64,000 nucleotides of DNA from positions 205,968-269,967 of the forward strand of contig NZ_JASJUU010000002.1 in NCBI RefSeq assembly GCF_030125375.1, read 5' to 3'. This DNA comes from Pseudoalteromonas umbrosa. Lineage in GTDB: Bacteria; Pseudomonadota; Gammaproteobacteria; Enterobacterales; Alteromonadaceae. How positions within the stretch are numbered: the stretch's first letter is position 1; every line of letters starts with the position of its first letter. Positions 38,669 through 48,330 of the stretch are shown here, piece after piece. The position numbers and the translations under genes are program-made. The notes below the pieces were generated by a model. The model did no database searches. It saw nothing but the letters and a program-made list of their open reading frames with translations, and was not told where the DNA came from.

Positions 38669-38845
38669 ATGTTCCGGATTTTATTTTTATTACCACTGAT
38701 TTTGTGCTTTGGATGGTATTATTTTTTGCGTGTAAACAATGTGCCTATCAAACAAGGAAAGCGCGGTTTCATCTATATTCTTTTGTTTTCCGCATTGATT
38801 TTAGGCTTTTTTGTTTTGATGATGCATGTGACTAACCCAGCATAA
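38669..38845 (+). CDS. small two-helix membrane protein, 58 aa
   Basis: An ATG at 38669, preceded by AAAGGG, opens a 58-codon frame. The product has two hydrophobic helices (about residues 2-19 and 34-53) joined by a basic loop VPIKQGKRG, suggesting a hairpin inner-membrane microprotein with the loop in the cytoplasm. A strong terminator overlaps its stop codon, which supports it as a real transcription unit. The family is not recognised. Confidence 0.72.
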   Translation: MFRILFLLPLILCFGWYYFLRVNNVPIKQGKRGFIYILLFSALILGFFVLMMHVTNPA

Positions 38846-38873
38846 AAAAGCCATGCGATTGCATGGCTTTTTT
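38844..38873. terminator. bidirectional rho-independent terminator
   Basis: Perfect 13-bp stem AAAAAAGCCATGC / GCATGGCTTTTTT with a 4-nt loop. It serves both the small membrane protein and the convergent erpA. Confidence 0.93.
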
Positions 38874-38896
38874 ATCGTGATTTGGAACCGCTTCAA

Positions 38897-39235
38897 TTAC
38901 ACACTGAAACTTGCACCGCAACCACATGTTGTCGTCGCATTTGGGTTATTGACGAAGAAACGTGCGCCTTCAAGCCCTTCAGTGTAGTCAACGATACCAT
39001 CCATCAAGTACTGAATACTCATTGGGTCAACCACCATAACCACACCATTTTTCTCTATTTCCAAGTCGCCTGGGTTTACCTTTTCATCAAATGTAAATCC
39101 ATATTGAAACCCAGAGCATCCTCCACCAGTTACGTATACACGAAGCTTTAGTTCAGGATTTTCCTCTTCGGAAATCAATTCTTTTACGCGCGCAGCAGCT
39201 GCATCGCTAAACTTAATCGGTAACTCTTCTGACAT
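38897..39235 (-). CDS. erpA: iron-sulfur cluster insertion protein ErpA
   Basis: 112 aa A-type carrier from ATG 39235 ([10 protein letters not shown]). The three cluster-binding cysteines are present: C40 in [10 protein letters not shown] and C104-G-C106 near the C-terminus ([10 protein letters not shown]). It delivers Fe-S clusters to apoproteins such as IspG. A longer start with MYKGRMH is unlikely. Confidence 0.95.
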   Translation of the reverse strand: MSEELPIKFSDAAAARVKELISEEENPELKLRVYVTGGGCSGFQYGFTFDEKVNPGDLEIEKNGVVMVVDPMSIQYLMDGIVDYTEGLEGARFFVNNPNATTTCGCGASFSV

Positions 39236-39448
39236 GTGCATTCGACCCTTGTACATTAATTAACGGAATTATCTAATACCCGACTATTTTAATCAAGTAT
39301 CGGTATGTACCCGTTTCACCCGCCATCAAGTCCATACCTTTAATAAAAAATACCCGTAAAAACACGTACAAAGCTAGATTTATGTCAGGGACTTAATATT
39401 ATTCTTTTGATAAAATAAAAAAGTACTTCCAATCTCAAACTTTAAACT

Positions 39449-41131
39449 ATGACGCTTGATCAAGTTAGACGACGCCTTGCACAACCGAGAACTTCAGCAC
39501 AGCTTTGCCTATTGGGCGTATGCGCTGGATTGATTGCAGCCATTTTAATCATTCTTTTTCGATTAATGATCGAACTTGTTCAATCAACTTTTCTTGAAAG
39601 CCACGACGACTTCACATCTTTGGCAGAGCACCAAAGGTTATTACTACCTGTCGGGGCAGCATTGGTCATCGCCTTATTTGCTAACTTAACTGGCTTTAAG
39701 CACTATCGACTCGGTATTCCATTTGTGATTAACCGGATCAAGCATCATTACGGGCATATGCCCATCTGGAATTCAGTCAATCAATTTTTTGGGGGTGGTA
39801 TCGCGCTTATCTGTGGTTTCTCAGTAGGTCGTGAAGGACCATCTGTGCATATGGGCGCGACAGGCGCCAGCGTACTCACTGAAAGGCTACATTTACCGCA
39901 CAATGCTGCTAGAACGCTTGCCGGGTGTGGTGTTGCAGCAGGGATAGCGGCGTCATTCAACACGCCTTTAGCCGCTGTTATTTTCGTGATGGAAGTCGTG
40001 CTTAGGGAGTACAAGATCCATATCTTTGTTCCCATCATGCTGGCAGCCGTTACTGGTGCCTTAGCAACACAGTTTGTATTTGGTAATGTCTCCGAACTTT
40101 CATTGATCCAAATAGAAATGCTCAGCTTCTGGCACTACCCTTATCTGATAATATGTGGATTTGCATTAGGTGCGATTGCTTTTGCATTTAATCAAAATTT
40201 GATGCTAATCATCAAAAGCTTTAAGCCAATTAGCATGTTCCCTCGTTTATTACTCGCCGGTTTAATTGCTGGGTTAATAGGTTATCTTGTACCTGAAGCT
40301 ATGGGCTCAGGCATGAGTGCTATAAAACTGGCAGTTGATAGTCCTGATAATTTGCAGCTACTCACGACAATTTTTATTGCTAAGTTGCTTGCCACCTTGT
40401 TTGCAATTGGGCTAGGGATCCCAGGGGGGCTGATAGGCCCTGTTATAGGGCTTGGCGTAATCATGGGCACACTCATGGCTTTTTTTGCACAGTTTATCTC
40501 CCCTGAAGTAAACGTAGCTGGAACTTATGGTGTACTAGGTATGGCTGGGCTTTTAGCAGCTACTTTACACGCTCCACTAGCAGCTTTGACAGCTGTCATG
40601 GAGCTTACCTCAAATCCACAAATCGTAGTCCCTGCCATGCTAGTTATTTCGACCGCATATGTAACTGCGCTGCAAGTTTTTGGCAACCGCTCTATTTTTA
40701 TTCAGCAACTCGACTTTCAAGGTCTGCCTTATCAGGTTTCACCCGCCAAAGAAGCACTGCAGAAAGTCGGGATCGTCGAAGAAATGGAAGAAGATTTTAA
40801 ATTACTTTATTCAAATGATCCCGAGCAGATTAAAGCAACACTCAGTGCTGTGGATAGCCAAACTCCGCTGATTACTTACGACGAAGAAAAGGGATATCGT
40901 TTAGCTGAGTATGATTTAACCTTAGTATCTGATGACAGTGCGACAATAAAATATTTACCGCTACAAGGTTTGAGCACACAAGCAACGCTCGCCGAGGCAT
41001 TTGAAATATTAAAAGATAAGCGCTCTGGCGCAGTCTATGTTTACAATCAAAAAGATAGCTTACAAATAATGGGCGTTGTACGTTGGGATAAGTTGCGTCA
41101 TATCCTAACAATGAGAAACAGTTTACTTTAA
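39449..41131 (+). CDS. CLC-family chloride channel/transporter
   Basis: 560 aa. The CLC membrane domain (about 15-430) has RLGIPFVI, the gating-glutamate motif GREGPSVHMGA (E129) and GIPGGLIGPVIGLG. A cytoplasmic C-terminal part (about 430-560) resembles a CBS pair. The residue aligning with the proton-coupling Glu203 of E. coli ClcA is Val183 (FVMEVVL against FIIEEMR), as in animal CLC channels. Whether it is a channel or an exchanger is open. It is followed by hemJ after 21 nt. Confidence 0.92.
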   Translation: MTLDQVRRRLAQPRTSAQLCLLGVCAGLIAAILIILFRLMIELVQSTFLESHDDFTSLAEHQRLLLPVGAALVIALFANLTGFKHYRLGIPFVINRIKHHYGHMPIWNSVNQFFGGGIALICGFSVGREGPSVHMGATGASVLTERLHLPHNAARTLAGCGVAAGIAASFNTPLAAVIFVMEVVLREYKIHIFVPIMLAAVTGALATQFVFGNVSELSLIQIEMLSFWHYPYLIICGFALGAIAFAFNQNLMLIIKSFKPISMFPRLLLAGLIAGLIGYLVPEAMGSGMSAIKLAVDSPDNLQLLTTIFIAKLLATLFAIGLGIPGGLIGPVIGLGVIMGTLMAFFAQFISPEVNVAGTYGVLGMAGLLAATLHAPLAALTAVMELTSNPQIVVPAMLVISTAYVTALQVFGNRSIFIQQLDFQGLPYQVSPAKEALQKVGIVEEMEEDFKLLYSNDPEQIKATLSAVDSQTPLITYDEEKGYRLAEYDLTLVSDDSATIKYLPLQGLSTQATLAEAFEILKDKRSGAVYVYNQKDSLQIMGVVRWDKLRHILTMRNSLL

Positions 41132-41152
41132 TCAATAACAATAAGGGGCACT

Positions 41153-41587
41153 ATGAGCGCTTTGCTGATTTATAAAGCTTTGCACATATTTTTTATGGTT
41201 GCGTGGTTCGCTGGGATTTTTTATTTGCCAAGATTATTTATCTATCACACCATGACTGAAGAGAAAGCCTGCGCTGCCATGCTGAAAATAATGGAGCGAA
41301 GACTGCTCTATTTTGTCACACCATTTGCGGTTTTAACCACTGTCTTTGGCGTACTGACTATCATAGAGTACGGTAGAGAGTGGTTCAAATACAACATGTG
41401 GTTGCACTATAAACTCGTGTTCGTGATTATTCTCTATATATATCATGCATATTGCTTCAAGCTCCTGGCCGACTTTAAGCACGATAGAAATATTCGCAGC
41501 ACACGATTTTACCGCTTCTTTAATGAGTTCCCAGTGTTATTGTTGCTGCCTATCATCTTACTCGCAGTCTTAAAGCCACTTTTTTAG
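41153..41587 (+). CDS. hemJ: protoporphyrinogen oxidase HemJ
   Basis: 144 aa integral membrane protein with four hydrophobic segments (UPF0093/CopD-like). The first helix holds the conserved His in KALHIFFMVAWFAGIFYLPRLF. WLHYKLVFVIILYIYHAYC and RFFNEFPVLLLLPIILLAVLKP are also typical. HemJ oxidises protoporphyrinogen IX to protoporphyrin IX in bacteria lacking HemG/HemY. hemL, another tetrapyrrole gene, lies two genes downstream. Confidence 0.92.
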   Translation: MSALLIYKALHIFFMVAWFAGIFYLPRLFIYHTMTEEKACAAMLKIMERRLLYFVTPFAVLTTVFGVLTIIEYGREWFKYNMWLHYKLVFVIILYIYHAYCFKLLADFKHDRNIRSTRFYRFFNEFPVLLLLPIILLAVLKPLF

Positions 41588-41594
41588 TGTAAAT

Positions 41595-41615
41595 ATGACG
41601 GTATCGTACCGTCAT
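41595..41615. terminator. hairpin after hemJ
   Basis: Perfect 9-bp stem ATGACGGTA / TACCGTCAT with a 3-nt loop lies 8 nt after the hemJ stop. No T-run follows, so termination strength is uncertain. Confidence 0.5.
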
Positions 41616-41624
41616 ACTCTCCTG

Positions 41625-41736
41625 TTGACGTGCAATTATGCTATCATATCGTTCCAGTAACCTGCGTTGCCAAGGTTATCTCGGTTAGGAGCGCACCCTT
41701 GCCTCCTGTTGTCAATCTGTGATTAGGAATCGCCGC
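41625..41736 (+). promoter_or_regulatory. pyrB promoter and structured leader
   Basis: TTGACG (41625-41630), 16 nt, then TATCGT (41647-41652) form a plausible sigma-70 promoter. The roughly 75-nt leader can form AACCT/AGGTT and GGAG/CTCC hairpins ahead of the pyrB ribosome-binding site TTAGGA. No T-run attenuator like that of E. coli pyrBI is visible. Confidence 0.45.
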
Positions 41737-42753
41737 ATGCTAAGTTTCCAAGGTGAAAACATCCTTTCTGTCAATCAACTCGATAGAGAAGCCATTGAAT
41801 TAATTTTTGACGTTGCTAAACGCATGGAACCTTATGCTAAAAAGCATAAGCGCACTCAAGTACTTGAAGGTGCTGTACTGGCAAACTTATTCTTTGAGCC
41901 AAGTACTCGTACGCGTGTCAGTTTTGGTACTGCATTCAACTTATTAGGTGGTTTAGTAAGAGAAACCACAGGCATGCAAAGCTCTGCATTAGCTAAAGGT
42001 GAATCCTTATATGATACAGCGCGTGTTATTTCAGCCTACGCTGATGCTGTTGCTATGCGTCACCCGGATGCTGGCAGTGTGGCTGAATTTGCCACTGGCT
42101 CAGATGTGCCTGTTTTAAACGGTGGTGATGGACCAAACGAGCATCCAACACAAGCACTGTTAGATTTATTAACCATTGACCGAGAACTTAATCGTTTCGA
42201 CCGCTCTGTTGATGGTATGCATATCGCCTTAGTCGGTGATCTAAAGTACGGTAGAACTGTGCATTCGCTCTCTAAACTTTTGTGCCACTATAAAAATATT
42301 AAGTTTTCAATGGTAGCACCAGATGGCTTGCAAATGCCAGATTATGTCTTAGATGCGGTCTCCAATGCTGGACACCAAATCGAGCTCGTATCTCAAATGG
42401 AAGGCAATCTAGCTGCTGATATCGTTTACCAAACGCGTATCCAAGAGGAGCGCTTCCCGTCTCAGGAGGAAGCAAACAAATACCGTGGCGGCTTCAGAAT
42501 AAGCCAAGCAATCTACGACGCACACTGTAAGCCTGAATCAGTATTAATGCACCCACTCCCTAGAGATAGCCGCAGCGATGCGAATGAACTAGACAACGAT
42601 TTAAATAGTAATGATAACTTGGCAATCTTCAGACAAGTACAAAACGGTGTATTGATCCGTATGGCACTTTTTGCACTGACGCTCGGTGTAGAAAACAAAG
42701 TACAGCAATACGAAACCAACGTACCTTGGTTCAGCAGAAAGCGCCAAAGTTAA
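41737..42753 (+). CDS. pyrB: aspartate carbamoyltransferase catalytic subunit
   Basis: 338 aa from ATG 41737 ([15 protein letters not shown]), placed 8 nt after AGGA; a GTG 18 nt upstream is an alternative. The carbamoyl-phosphate loop [15 protein letters not shown], the [11 protein letters not shown] loop, [13 protein letters not shown] and HPLPR are all visible. It makes N-carbamoyl-aspartate, the committed step of pyrimidine synthesis. It is longer than E. coli PyrB (311 aa) and no pyrI follows. hemL starts 16 nt downstream. Confidence 0.95.
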   Translation: MLSFQGENILSVNQLDREAIELIFDVAKRMEPYAKKHKRTQVLEGAVLANLFFEPSTRTRVSFGTAFNLLGGLVRETTGMQSSALAKGESLYDTARVISAYADAVAMRHPDAGSVAEFATGSDVPVLNGGDGPNEHPTQALLDLLTIDRELNRFDRSVDGMHIALVGDLKYGRTVHSLSKLLCHYKNIKFSMVAPDGLQMPDYVLDAVSNAGHQIELVSQMEGNLAADIVYQTRIQEERFPSQEEANKYRGGFRISQAIYDAHCKPESVLMHPLPRDSRSDANELDNDLNSNDNLAIFRQVQNGVLIRMALFALTLGVENKVQQYETNVPWFSRKRQS

Positions 42754-42769
42754 TCAAAAAGGATACATT

Positions 42770-44056
42770 ATGACAATTAGCCAAGACTTATTTGAGCGTG
42801 CACAAACCTCTATACCTGGGGGCGTTAACTCGCCAGTAAGGGCATTTAATGGTGTGGGTGGCACACCGTTATTCATTACAAAAGCAGAAGGTCCATTTAC
42901 CTTTGACGCTGACAATAATCGTTACATCGATTATGTTGGCTCTTGGGGACCGATGATCCTTGGCCACAACCACCCAGAAATCAAGCAAGCGGTGTTAGAA
43001 GCTGTTGAGAACGGCCTGAGCTACGGTGCGCCTACTGAAGCTGAAATCTTAATGGCAGAAAAAGTTAAAGCACTTGTTCCGTCGATTGAAAAAGTTCGTA
43101 TGGTGAGCTCTGGTACCGAAGCGACAATGAGCGCGATCCGCCTTGCCCGAGGCTTCACTGGCAGAGATAAGATTTTAAAGTTCGAAGGCTGCTACCATGG
43201 TCATGCTGACTCTCTACTGGTAAAAGCAGGCTCTGGTGCACTAACAATGGGCGTACCAAATTCCCCGGGCATTCCTGCCGATTTTGCAAAACATACACTT
43301 ACAGTGTCATTTAATAATTTGGATGAAGTCAAAGCGATTTTTGAAGAATATAAAGACGAAATCGCCTGTATCATAGTTGAACCCGTTGCAGGTAATATGA
43401 ACTGCATCCCGCCTGTTAAAGGCTTTTTAGAGGGTCTTCGTGCGGTATGTGATGAGCACAAGTCAGTGCTTATCTTCGATGAAGTGATGACTGGCTTCCG
43501 TGTCGCCCTTGGTGGTGCACAAGCCTATTACAATATCGAGCCAGATCTGACTTGCTTGGGCAAAGTGATCGGTGGCGGTATGCCAGTTGGTGCCTTTGGA
43601 GGTAAGCGTGAAATCATGGATTACATCGCACCAGTAGGACCTGTTTATCAAGCTGGTACGCTCTCTGGTAACCCAATTGCGATGGCTGCAGGCCTTAAAG
43701 CACTTGAGTTACTTTCTAAGCCAAACTTACATGACGACCTAGAAGCAAAGAGCAAAGCGCTATGTGCTGGTTTTCAGGCTGCAGCGGATAAACACGGTAT
43801 TCCACTGACGACTAACTTCGCCGGTGGCATGTTTGGCTTCTTTTTCACTTCGGCCGAGCGTGTTGACACCTACCAGCAGGCGACTGAATGTGACCTAGAA
43901 AGGTTTAAGCGCTTCTTCCACTTGATGCTAGAAGAAGGTGTGTACCTTGCACCATCTGCATTTGAAGCCGGCTTTGTAAGTACTATGCACAGCGATGAAG
44001 ACATCAACAACACTATCGCAGCGGCTGATCGCGCTTTCGCTAAATTAATCGCTTAA
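42770..44056 (+). CDS. hemL: glutamate-1-semialdehyde 2,1-aminomutase
   Basis: 428 aa PLP enzyme that makes 5-aminolevulinate in the C5 pathway. The N-terminal [11 protein letters not shown] signature, [31 protein letters not shown] and the PLP lysine in [17 protein letters not shown] are clear. Length matches E. coli HemL (426 aa). It is 16 nt after pyrB and closed by a terminator. Confidence 0.97.
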   Translation: MTISQDLFERAQTSIPGGVNSPVRAFNGVGGTPLFITKAEGPFTFDADNNRYIDYVGSWGPMILGHNHPEIKQAVLEAVENGLSYGAPTEAEILMAEKVKALVPSIEKVRMVSSGTEATMSAIRLARGFTGRDKILKFEGCYHGHADSLLVKAGSGALTMGVPNSPGIPADFAKHTLTVSFNNLDEVKAIFEEYKDEIACIIVEPVAGNMNCIPPVKGFLEGLRAVCDEHKSVLIFDEVMTGFRVALGGAQAYYNIEPDLTCLGKVIGGGMPVGAFGGKREIMDYIAPVGPVYQAGTLSGNPIAMAAGLKALELLSKPNLHDDLEAKSKALCAGFQAAADKHGIPLTTNFAGGMFGFFFTSAERVDTYQQATECDLERFKRFFHLMLEEGVYLAPSAFEAGFVSTMHSDEDINNTIAAADRAFAKLIA

Positions 44057-44097
44057 TCTAAAGTTCATTATTTAGCATATAGATATTTAGAAATAAA

Positions 44098-44119
44098 AAA
44101 GGCACCTTTCGGTGCCTTT
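44098..44119. terminator. rho-independent terminator between hemL and aroC
   Basis: Stem AAAGGCACC / GGTGCCTTT with TTTC loop, flanked by A- and T-rich sequence. It separates the convergent hemL and aroC genes. Confidence 0.85.
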
Positions 44120-44121
44120 CA

Positions 44122-45222
44122 TTATTTAATCTGTCCAGGTATAGGACCTTGAGGCACTTCGACATGCGGGTTTTGTCCGCGCTGTCTAAGTAGGTGATCC
44201 ATAATGGTAATGGCCATCATTGCTTCCGCAATTGGGATTGCGCGAATGCCCACACATGGGTCGTGACGACCTTTGGTTACCATCTCTACCGACTCATTAG
44301 CAGTATTAATACTCTGTCCAGGGACTGTAATGCTTGAAGTAGGTTTCAACGCAATCGACGCGATAATATCTTGTCCTGTAGAGATCCCGGCAAGTACGCC
44401 ACCAGCATGATTGCTAACAAACCCATCGGGTGTTAACTCGTCTCTATGCTCTGAGCCCTTCTGCTCAACCACATCAAAACCATCACCAATCTCAACGCCT
44501 TTCACTGCATTGATACTCATTAGAGAGTGCGCAAGATCAGCATCGAGTCTATCAAATACTGGCTCACCTAAACCCACAGGCACGTTTTTAGCGACTACTT
44601 TCACTTTGGCACCAATTGAGTCACCTTGCTTTTTAAGGTCTCTCATATATTCATCCAAAGCGTCTAATTTGCTTTCATCTGGGAAGAAAAATGCGTTTTG
44701 CTCCGCCGCATCCCAGTTGAACACCTCAGCTTTAATTGGCCCAAGCTGCGACAGACAAGCGCAAACCTCAATACCATGGACTTGCTTGAGATATTTTTTA
44801 GCGATACCGCCTGCAGCAACACGAATTGCTGTTTCGCGTGCAGATGAACGTCCGCCACCACGATAGTCTCGATGACCATATTTATGCCAGTAGGTATAGT
44901 CACCGTGCCCTGGACGAAAAACATCCATGATCTTACTGTAATCTTTAGAGCGTTGATCGGTATTTTCAATCAGCAACCCAATACTCGTGCCGGTCGTTTT
45001 GCCCTCAAATACACCTGATAAAATCTTAATTTCGTCCCCTTCACGACGCTGTGTCGTGTAGCGGCTTTGCCCTGGCTTTCTTCTGTCTAGGTCTACCTGT
45101 AAGTCAGCCTCGCTGATTTCAAGCCCTGCCGGAACACCATCTACAACACCACCCAGTGCTGTACCATGGCTTTCACCGAAGGTTGTCACTCGAAATAGCT
45201 GGCCTATGCTATTGCCTGCCAT
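44122..45222 (-). CDS. aroC: chorismate synthase
   Basis: 366 aa. It converts EPSP to chorismate using reduced FMN. Signatures include [18 protein letters not shown] at the start, [25 protein letters not shown], and [13 protein letters not shown]. Length is near E. coli AroC (361 aa). It lies 146 nt downstream of prmB on the same strand, an arrangement also seen in enterics. Confidence 0.98.
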   Translation of the reverse strand: MAGNSIGQLFRVTTFGESHGTALGGVVDGVPAGLEISEADLQVDLDRRKPGQSRYTTQRREGDEIKILSGVFEGKTTGTSIGLLIENTDQRSKDYSKIMDVFRPGHGDYTYWHKYGHRDYRGGGRSSARETAIRVAAGGIAKKYLKQVHGIEVCACLSQLGPIKAEVFNWDAAEQNAFFFPDESKLDALDEYMRDLKKQGDSIGAKVKVVAKNVPVGLGEPVFDRLDADLAHSLMSINAVKGVEIGDGFDVVEQKGSEHRDELTPDGFVSNHAGGVLAGISTGQDIIASIALKPTSSITVPGQSINTANESVEMVTKGRHDPCVGIRAIPIAEAMMAITIMDHLLRQRGQNPHVEVPQGPIPGQIK

Positions 45223-45368
45223 TAACTTTCCTCATTCCTCGTTACGGTTTTGGCCTAAAGCCTCAATGGGGATATGCCCCAAGTTTTGACAATGTTCATC
45301 ACTGTCATACCTTGCCGTATCAAGCTGCCAATGAATAGGTTTCATTTGCAGGCAATATACAGCAAAGC

Positions 45369-46304
45369 TTAATCGTTAAAGTATGCTACCAATTCTTTTT
45401 TACTGATCATAAACACACCTAAACCGCCGTGCTCAAATTCAAGCCAAGTAAATGGCGCACCCGGATACAATGCATCCATATGTACCATAGAATTACCCAC
45501 CTCGACAAATAGAATCCCGTTCTCTGTTAGATGCTCGGCCGCATCTTGGAGCAGTACTCGAGTCACATCTAAGCCATCGTCACCAGACGCGAGACCTAAT
45601 TCAGGCTCATGATGAAACTCATCTGGAAGATCTGCCATATCTTCAGCATCAACATAAGGTGGATTTGCGACAATTAAATCGTACTTTTGACCCGGCACAC
45701 CACTAAAGACGTCAGACTGAATCGCAAATACACGCTCATCCATCATATGATCATGAATATTCATTTCGGCCACGGCCAGCGCATCAAAAGAAATATCCAC
45801 TGCATCCACTTGTGCATTTTCAAAATGCTTAGCCAGTGCAATCGCAATACATGCAGAACCCGTGCACATATCTAAAATACGAGTCACTTCTTCTGGTGCT
45901 TGAACCCAAGGTTGAAACTGTTGGGTGATCAACTCTGCAAATGGAGAGCGTGGCACCAATACGCGTTCATCAACATAAAATGGCATACCTGCAAACCAAG
46001 CTTGGTTGGTAAGGTAAGGCACTGGCATGCGCTGCTCAATACGCAACTTGATGACTTCAATTAAACGCTTTTTTTCTGTTCTGGTCAGCCTAGCTTGCAT
46101 TAGGTCTTTTGGCGCATCTATCGGCAAGTTTAGCGTTGGCAAGAGTAAATTTACCGCCTCATCCCAAGGATTGTCGGTTCCATGGCCATAAAAAAGCCCA
46201 TTTGCAACAAACTGACTTGTCGTCCAACGCAGCCAATCTTGCATGGTTACCAGATCTTCATAAGCCTCTTGGGCGATTTCATTGGTTATTGCTAATTCAC
46301 TCAT
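45369..46304 (-). CDS. prmB: 50S ribosomal protein L3 N5-glutamine methyltransferase
   Basis: 311 aa from ATG 46304 ([12 protein letters not shown]); four extra upstream residues are unlikely. The HemK-like fold shows [18 protein letters not shown] motif [14 protein letters not shown] and the glutamine-methylase motif NPPYVD. It methylates a glutamine in ribosomal protein L3. It is divergent from smrB, as in E. coli, and upstream of aroC. Confidence 0.95.
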   Translation of the reverse strand: MSELAITNEIAQEAYEDLVTMQDWLRWTTSQFVANGLFYGHGTDNPWDEAVNLLLPTLNLPIDAPKDLMQARLTRTEKKRLIEVIKLRIEQRMPVPYLTNQAWFAGMPFYVDERVLVPRSPFAELITQQFQPWVQAPEEVTRILDMCTGSACIAIALAKHFENAQVDAVDISFDALAVAEMNIHDHMMDERVFAIQSDVFSGVPGQKYDLIVANPPYVDAEDMADLPDEFHHEPELGLASGDDGLDVTRVLLQDAAEHLTENGILFVEVGNSMVHMDALYPGAPFTWLEFEHGGLGVFMISKKELVAYFND

Positions 46305-46387
46305 GATTATTCTCACACTTTGTAGATAGCCGCATTGTAGCGGTTTTTAGACTAGGTTTTTATGCTTTTTTTATTTAAAATGCGCGA

Positions 46388-46942
46388 ATGACTAGAGAAT
46401 ACCCTGAAGTAGCTATGGCCTCTGATGACTTTGATTTATTCCGTGATGCAATTTCCGGAACACAACCCCTTAAGCAAGACACTGTGGTGCACGAACGAAA
46501 AGCCACCCGCTTCAAAGGCGAAGTAATTGCTGAGCAAAAGAAACAACATCAAGCTGAGTTTTATTTTTCAGATGAGTACGTTCCAGATATTGATACTCAT
46601 GGCACCATCAACTTTGTCAGACCGTGTGCCGATAAGTACCTTGCAAAGCAGTTAAGGCGCGGTGACTATGCGCCAGAGCTGATTTTAGATATGCATGGAA
46701 TGAATAAAGAAACCGCAAAAGATGAACTTGCTGCGCTTATTCACGCCTGTAAAAAACAGCATGTAAGTTGCGCGTGCATCGTACATGGTATTGGCGAGCG
46801 TATTTTGAAGCACAAGGTACCCCATTACTTGGTACAGCACCCTGATATTCTTGCTATGCACCAAGCGCCTCTTGAGTATGGTGGAAAAGGCGCCATTTTG
46901 ATATTGGTTGATTTACCCCAAAACCCTGAATTTCGCAGATAA
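46388..46942 (+). CDS. smrB: ribosome-rescue endonuclease SmrB
   Basis: 184 aa with a C-terminal Smr domain (about 95-180): LILDMHGMNKETAKDEL, CIVHGIGERILKHKVPHYL and the end GGKGAILILVDLP. The middle signature KYLAKQLRRGDYAPEL is shared with E. coli SmrB. SmrB cleaves mRNA at collided ribosomes. A second ATG at 46415 (MASDDFDLF), 5 nt after GAAG, is an equally plausible start. It is divergent from prmB. Confidence 0.92.
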   Translation: MTREYPEVAMASDDFDLFRDAISGTQPLKQDTVVHERKATRFKGEVIAEQKKQHQAEFYFSDEYVPDIDTHGTINFVRPCADKYLAKQLRRGDYAPELILDMHGMNKETAKDELAALIHACKKQHVSCACIVHGIGERILKHKVPHYLVQHPDILAMHQAPLEYGGKGAILILVDLPQNPEFRR

Positions 46943-47021
46943 AAGTTAACAAGCATTAACGCAATCATTATCCAAACTAGCCTGACGTTTACAAATACGC
47001 TATATTAGCCTGAATCATGTG

Positions 47022-47072
47022 CAGCCAGTTGATGAAAAAAGCCGACGTTAGGTGAATAAATTGTACTGGCTG
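47022..47072. repeat. inverted repeat upstream of the two-receiver gene
   Basis: CAGCCAGT (47022-47029) and ACTGGCTG (47065-47072) are perfect 8-bp arms separated by 35 nt, ending about 37 nt before the start codon. It could form a leader hairpin or bind a regulator. Confidence 0.4.
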
Positions 47073-47109
47073 AAGACATTTAGCTTCTGTTTCTATCCTC
47101 AGGTTTAAA

Positions 47110-47910
47110 ATGAACGATTTACTCAGTACAGATCTGACGATTTTACTCGTCGAACCCTCTGTGACCCAACGAAAGATTATCGCCAAAGAGCTCCAAGATG
47201 AAGGCGTGCAAAATATTGACTTCGCCGATTCAGTCAGTAGCGCCATAAATGCACTCAATCAAAATTTACCGGATCTCATAATCTGTACGCTGTACTTGGC
47301 AGATGGAGACGCACTTGCTCTATTGGACCATGTTCACGAGCACTTCAGTGAACATCAATTACCCTTTATGCTCGTCTCCAGTGAAACTCGCCGGAAACAG
47401 CTTGAAGCCTACAAACAATCAGGGGTTGTTGCGATTCTGCCAAAGCCATTTACCAAAGAGCATTTAGGCAAAGCCATTAACGCCACCTTGGATTTACTCT
47501 CGCCACAAGAGCTTGAGCTTGAGTTATACGACATTCAAGATTTGCGAATTTTGGTCGTTGACGACTCCATGTTGGCCCGTAACCACATTCAACGTGTTCT
47601 GCAAAATCTTGGCGCAACGCGTATCAGTGAAGCTGAAAATGGTGCTCAGGCTTTAAGTGTATTAAATGAAAGCATGTTCGATTTAATCGTCACTGATTTC
47701 AACATGCCTGAAGTCAACGGACAAGAGCTGACAGAGGCAATTCGTCGCTCAGATGAACATGCCCATGTGCCGGTATTAATGGTAACGTCTGAGGCCAATG
47801 AAACACATTTAGCAAATGTTGCGCAATCAGGCGTCAATGCAATGTGTGATAAGCCTTTTGAACCTAATATCGTAAAACAGCTTATCTTTCAAATGTTAGA
47901 GCAAAATTAA
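47110..47910 (+). CDS. response regulator with two receiver domains
   Basis: 266 aa, two CheY-like domains (about 8-128 and 144-265) and no output domain. The second is complete: D151-D152 (VVDDSM), phospho-acceptor D196 (VTDFNMP), K248 (CDKPF). In the first, the acid pocket is E15 and the acceptor position is T60 (LIICTLYL), so it cannot be phosphorylated in the normal way, although K112 (PKPF) remains. It probably works by protein contact in a phosphorelay. No histidine kinase is adjacent. Confidence 0.88.
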   Translation: MNDLLSTDLTILLVEPSVTQRKIIAKELQDEGVQNIDFADSVSSAINALNQNLPDLIICTLYLADGDALALLDHVHEHFSEHQLPFMLVSSETRRKQLEAYKQSGVVAILPKPFTKEHLGKAINATLDLLSPQELELELYDIQDLRILVVDDSMLARNHIQRVLQNLGATRISEAENGAQALSVLNESMFDLIVTDFNMPEVNGQELTEAIRRSDEHAHVPVLMVTSEANETHLANVAQSGVNAMCDKPFEPNIVKQLIFQMLEQN

Positions 47911-47939
47911 CCATAAATTAGTTATTTAAGCCATTCTTA

Positions 47940-47973
47940 TTGGCCAAATCGACCACACCTCGATTTTGGCCAA
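47940..47973. repeat. long palindrome, possible enhancer or terminator
   Basis: TTGGCCAAATCGA and TCGATTTTGGCCAA are near-perfect arms (one extra T) around a 7-nt loop. It lies 30 nt after the two-receiver gene and about 75 nt upstream of a candidate sigma-54 promoter. No T-run follows. It may be a terminator or an upstream activator site. Confidence 0.5.
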
Positions 47974-48028
47974 CTATCTGAAAAATGAAAACCTCATAAA
48001 TATCATTAACTTAAAAATAAAATCTAAG

Positions 48029-48045
48029 CTGGCACAACCTTTGTA
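48029..48045 (+). promoter_or_regulatory. candidate sigma-54 (RpoN) promoter
   Basis: CTGGCACAACCTTTGTA fits the YTGGCACR-N4-TTGCW consensus with exact spacing; the single notable mismatch is T for C at the -12 element. The next gene starts 39 nt downstream behind AAGGGA. Activation would need an enhancer-binding protein; the palindrome at 47940-47973 is a candidate site. Confidence 0.6.
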
Positions 48046-48083
48046 ATAGTTATTACGTCTAAACAATCAAAGGGAACAACAGC

Positions 48084-48329
48084 ATGAACTTATTTACTAA
48101 AGTACTTACAACTAGCCTTTTTATTGGTCTGTCAGCTTCAGCTAACGCGAATACGATTAGCAGTGATTTGTTAAGTGATGTGCAAAGTCGAGTGAGTGAA
48201 AATATTCAATTGAGTTTAGTGGAATTAAAAATAAACACTAAAAAGGCACTAGTAGATAGTTTGATCCGTACCAATAAGGACATCGAAATCGACCAGCCTG
48301 AAACAACACAGGCTAAAAAGGATAACTAA
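48084..48329 (+). CDS. small exported protein, 81 aa
   Basis: A Sec signal peptide (MNLFTKVLTTSLFIGLSASANA) leaves a mature part of about 59 residues, amphipathic and charged, ending in a polar tail. There are no cysteines. A good ribosome-binding site (AAGGGA) precedes the ATG. It is the first gene of a two-gene unit behind a candidate sigma-54 promoter. I do not recognise the family. Confidence 0.75.
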   Translation: MNLFTKVLTTSLFIGLSASANANTISSDLLSDVQSRVSENIQLSLVELKINTKKALVDSLIRTNKDIEIDQPETTQAKKDN

Positions 48330-48330
48330 T

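Noticed and set aside
39449..41131. Naming the CLC gene clcA
   Set aside because: The C-terminal extension and the Val at the proton-glutamate site differ from ClcA, so the symbol was left blank.
41638..41688. 17-codon upstream frame before pyrB as a leader peptide
   Set aside because: Its ATG lies upstream of the predicted transcript start, and it has no run of regulatory codons or attenuator.
44411..44866. 151-codon open frame antisense to aroC
   Set aside because: Ser/Pro/Ala-rich antisense shadow of a highly conserved gene.
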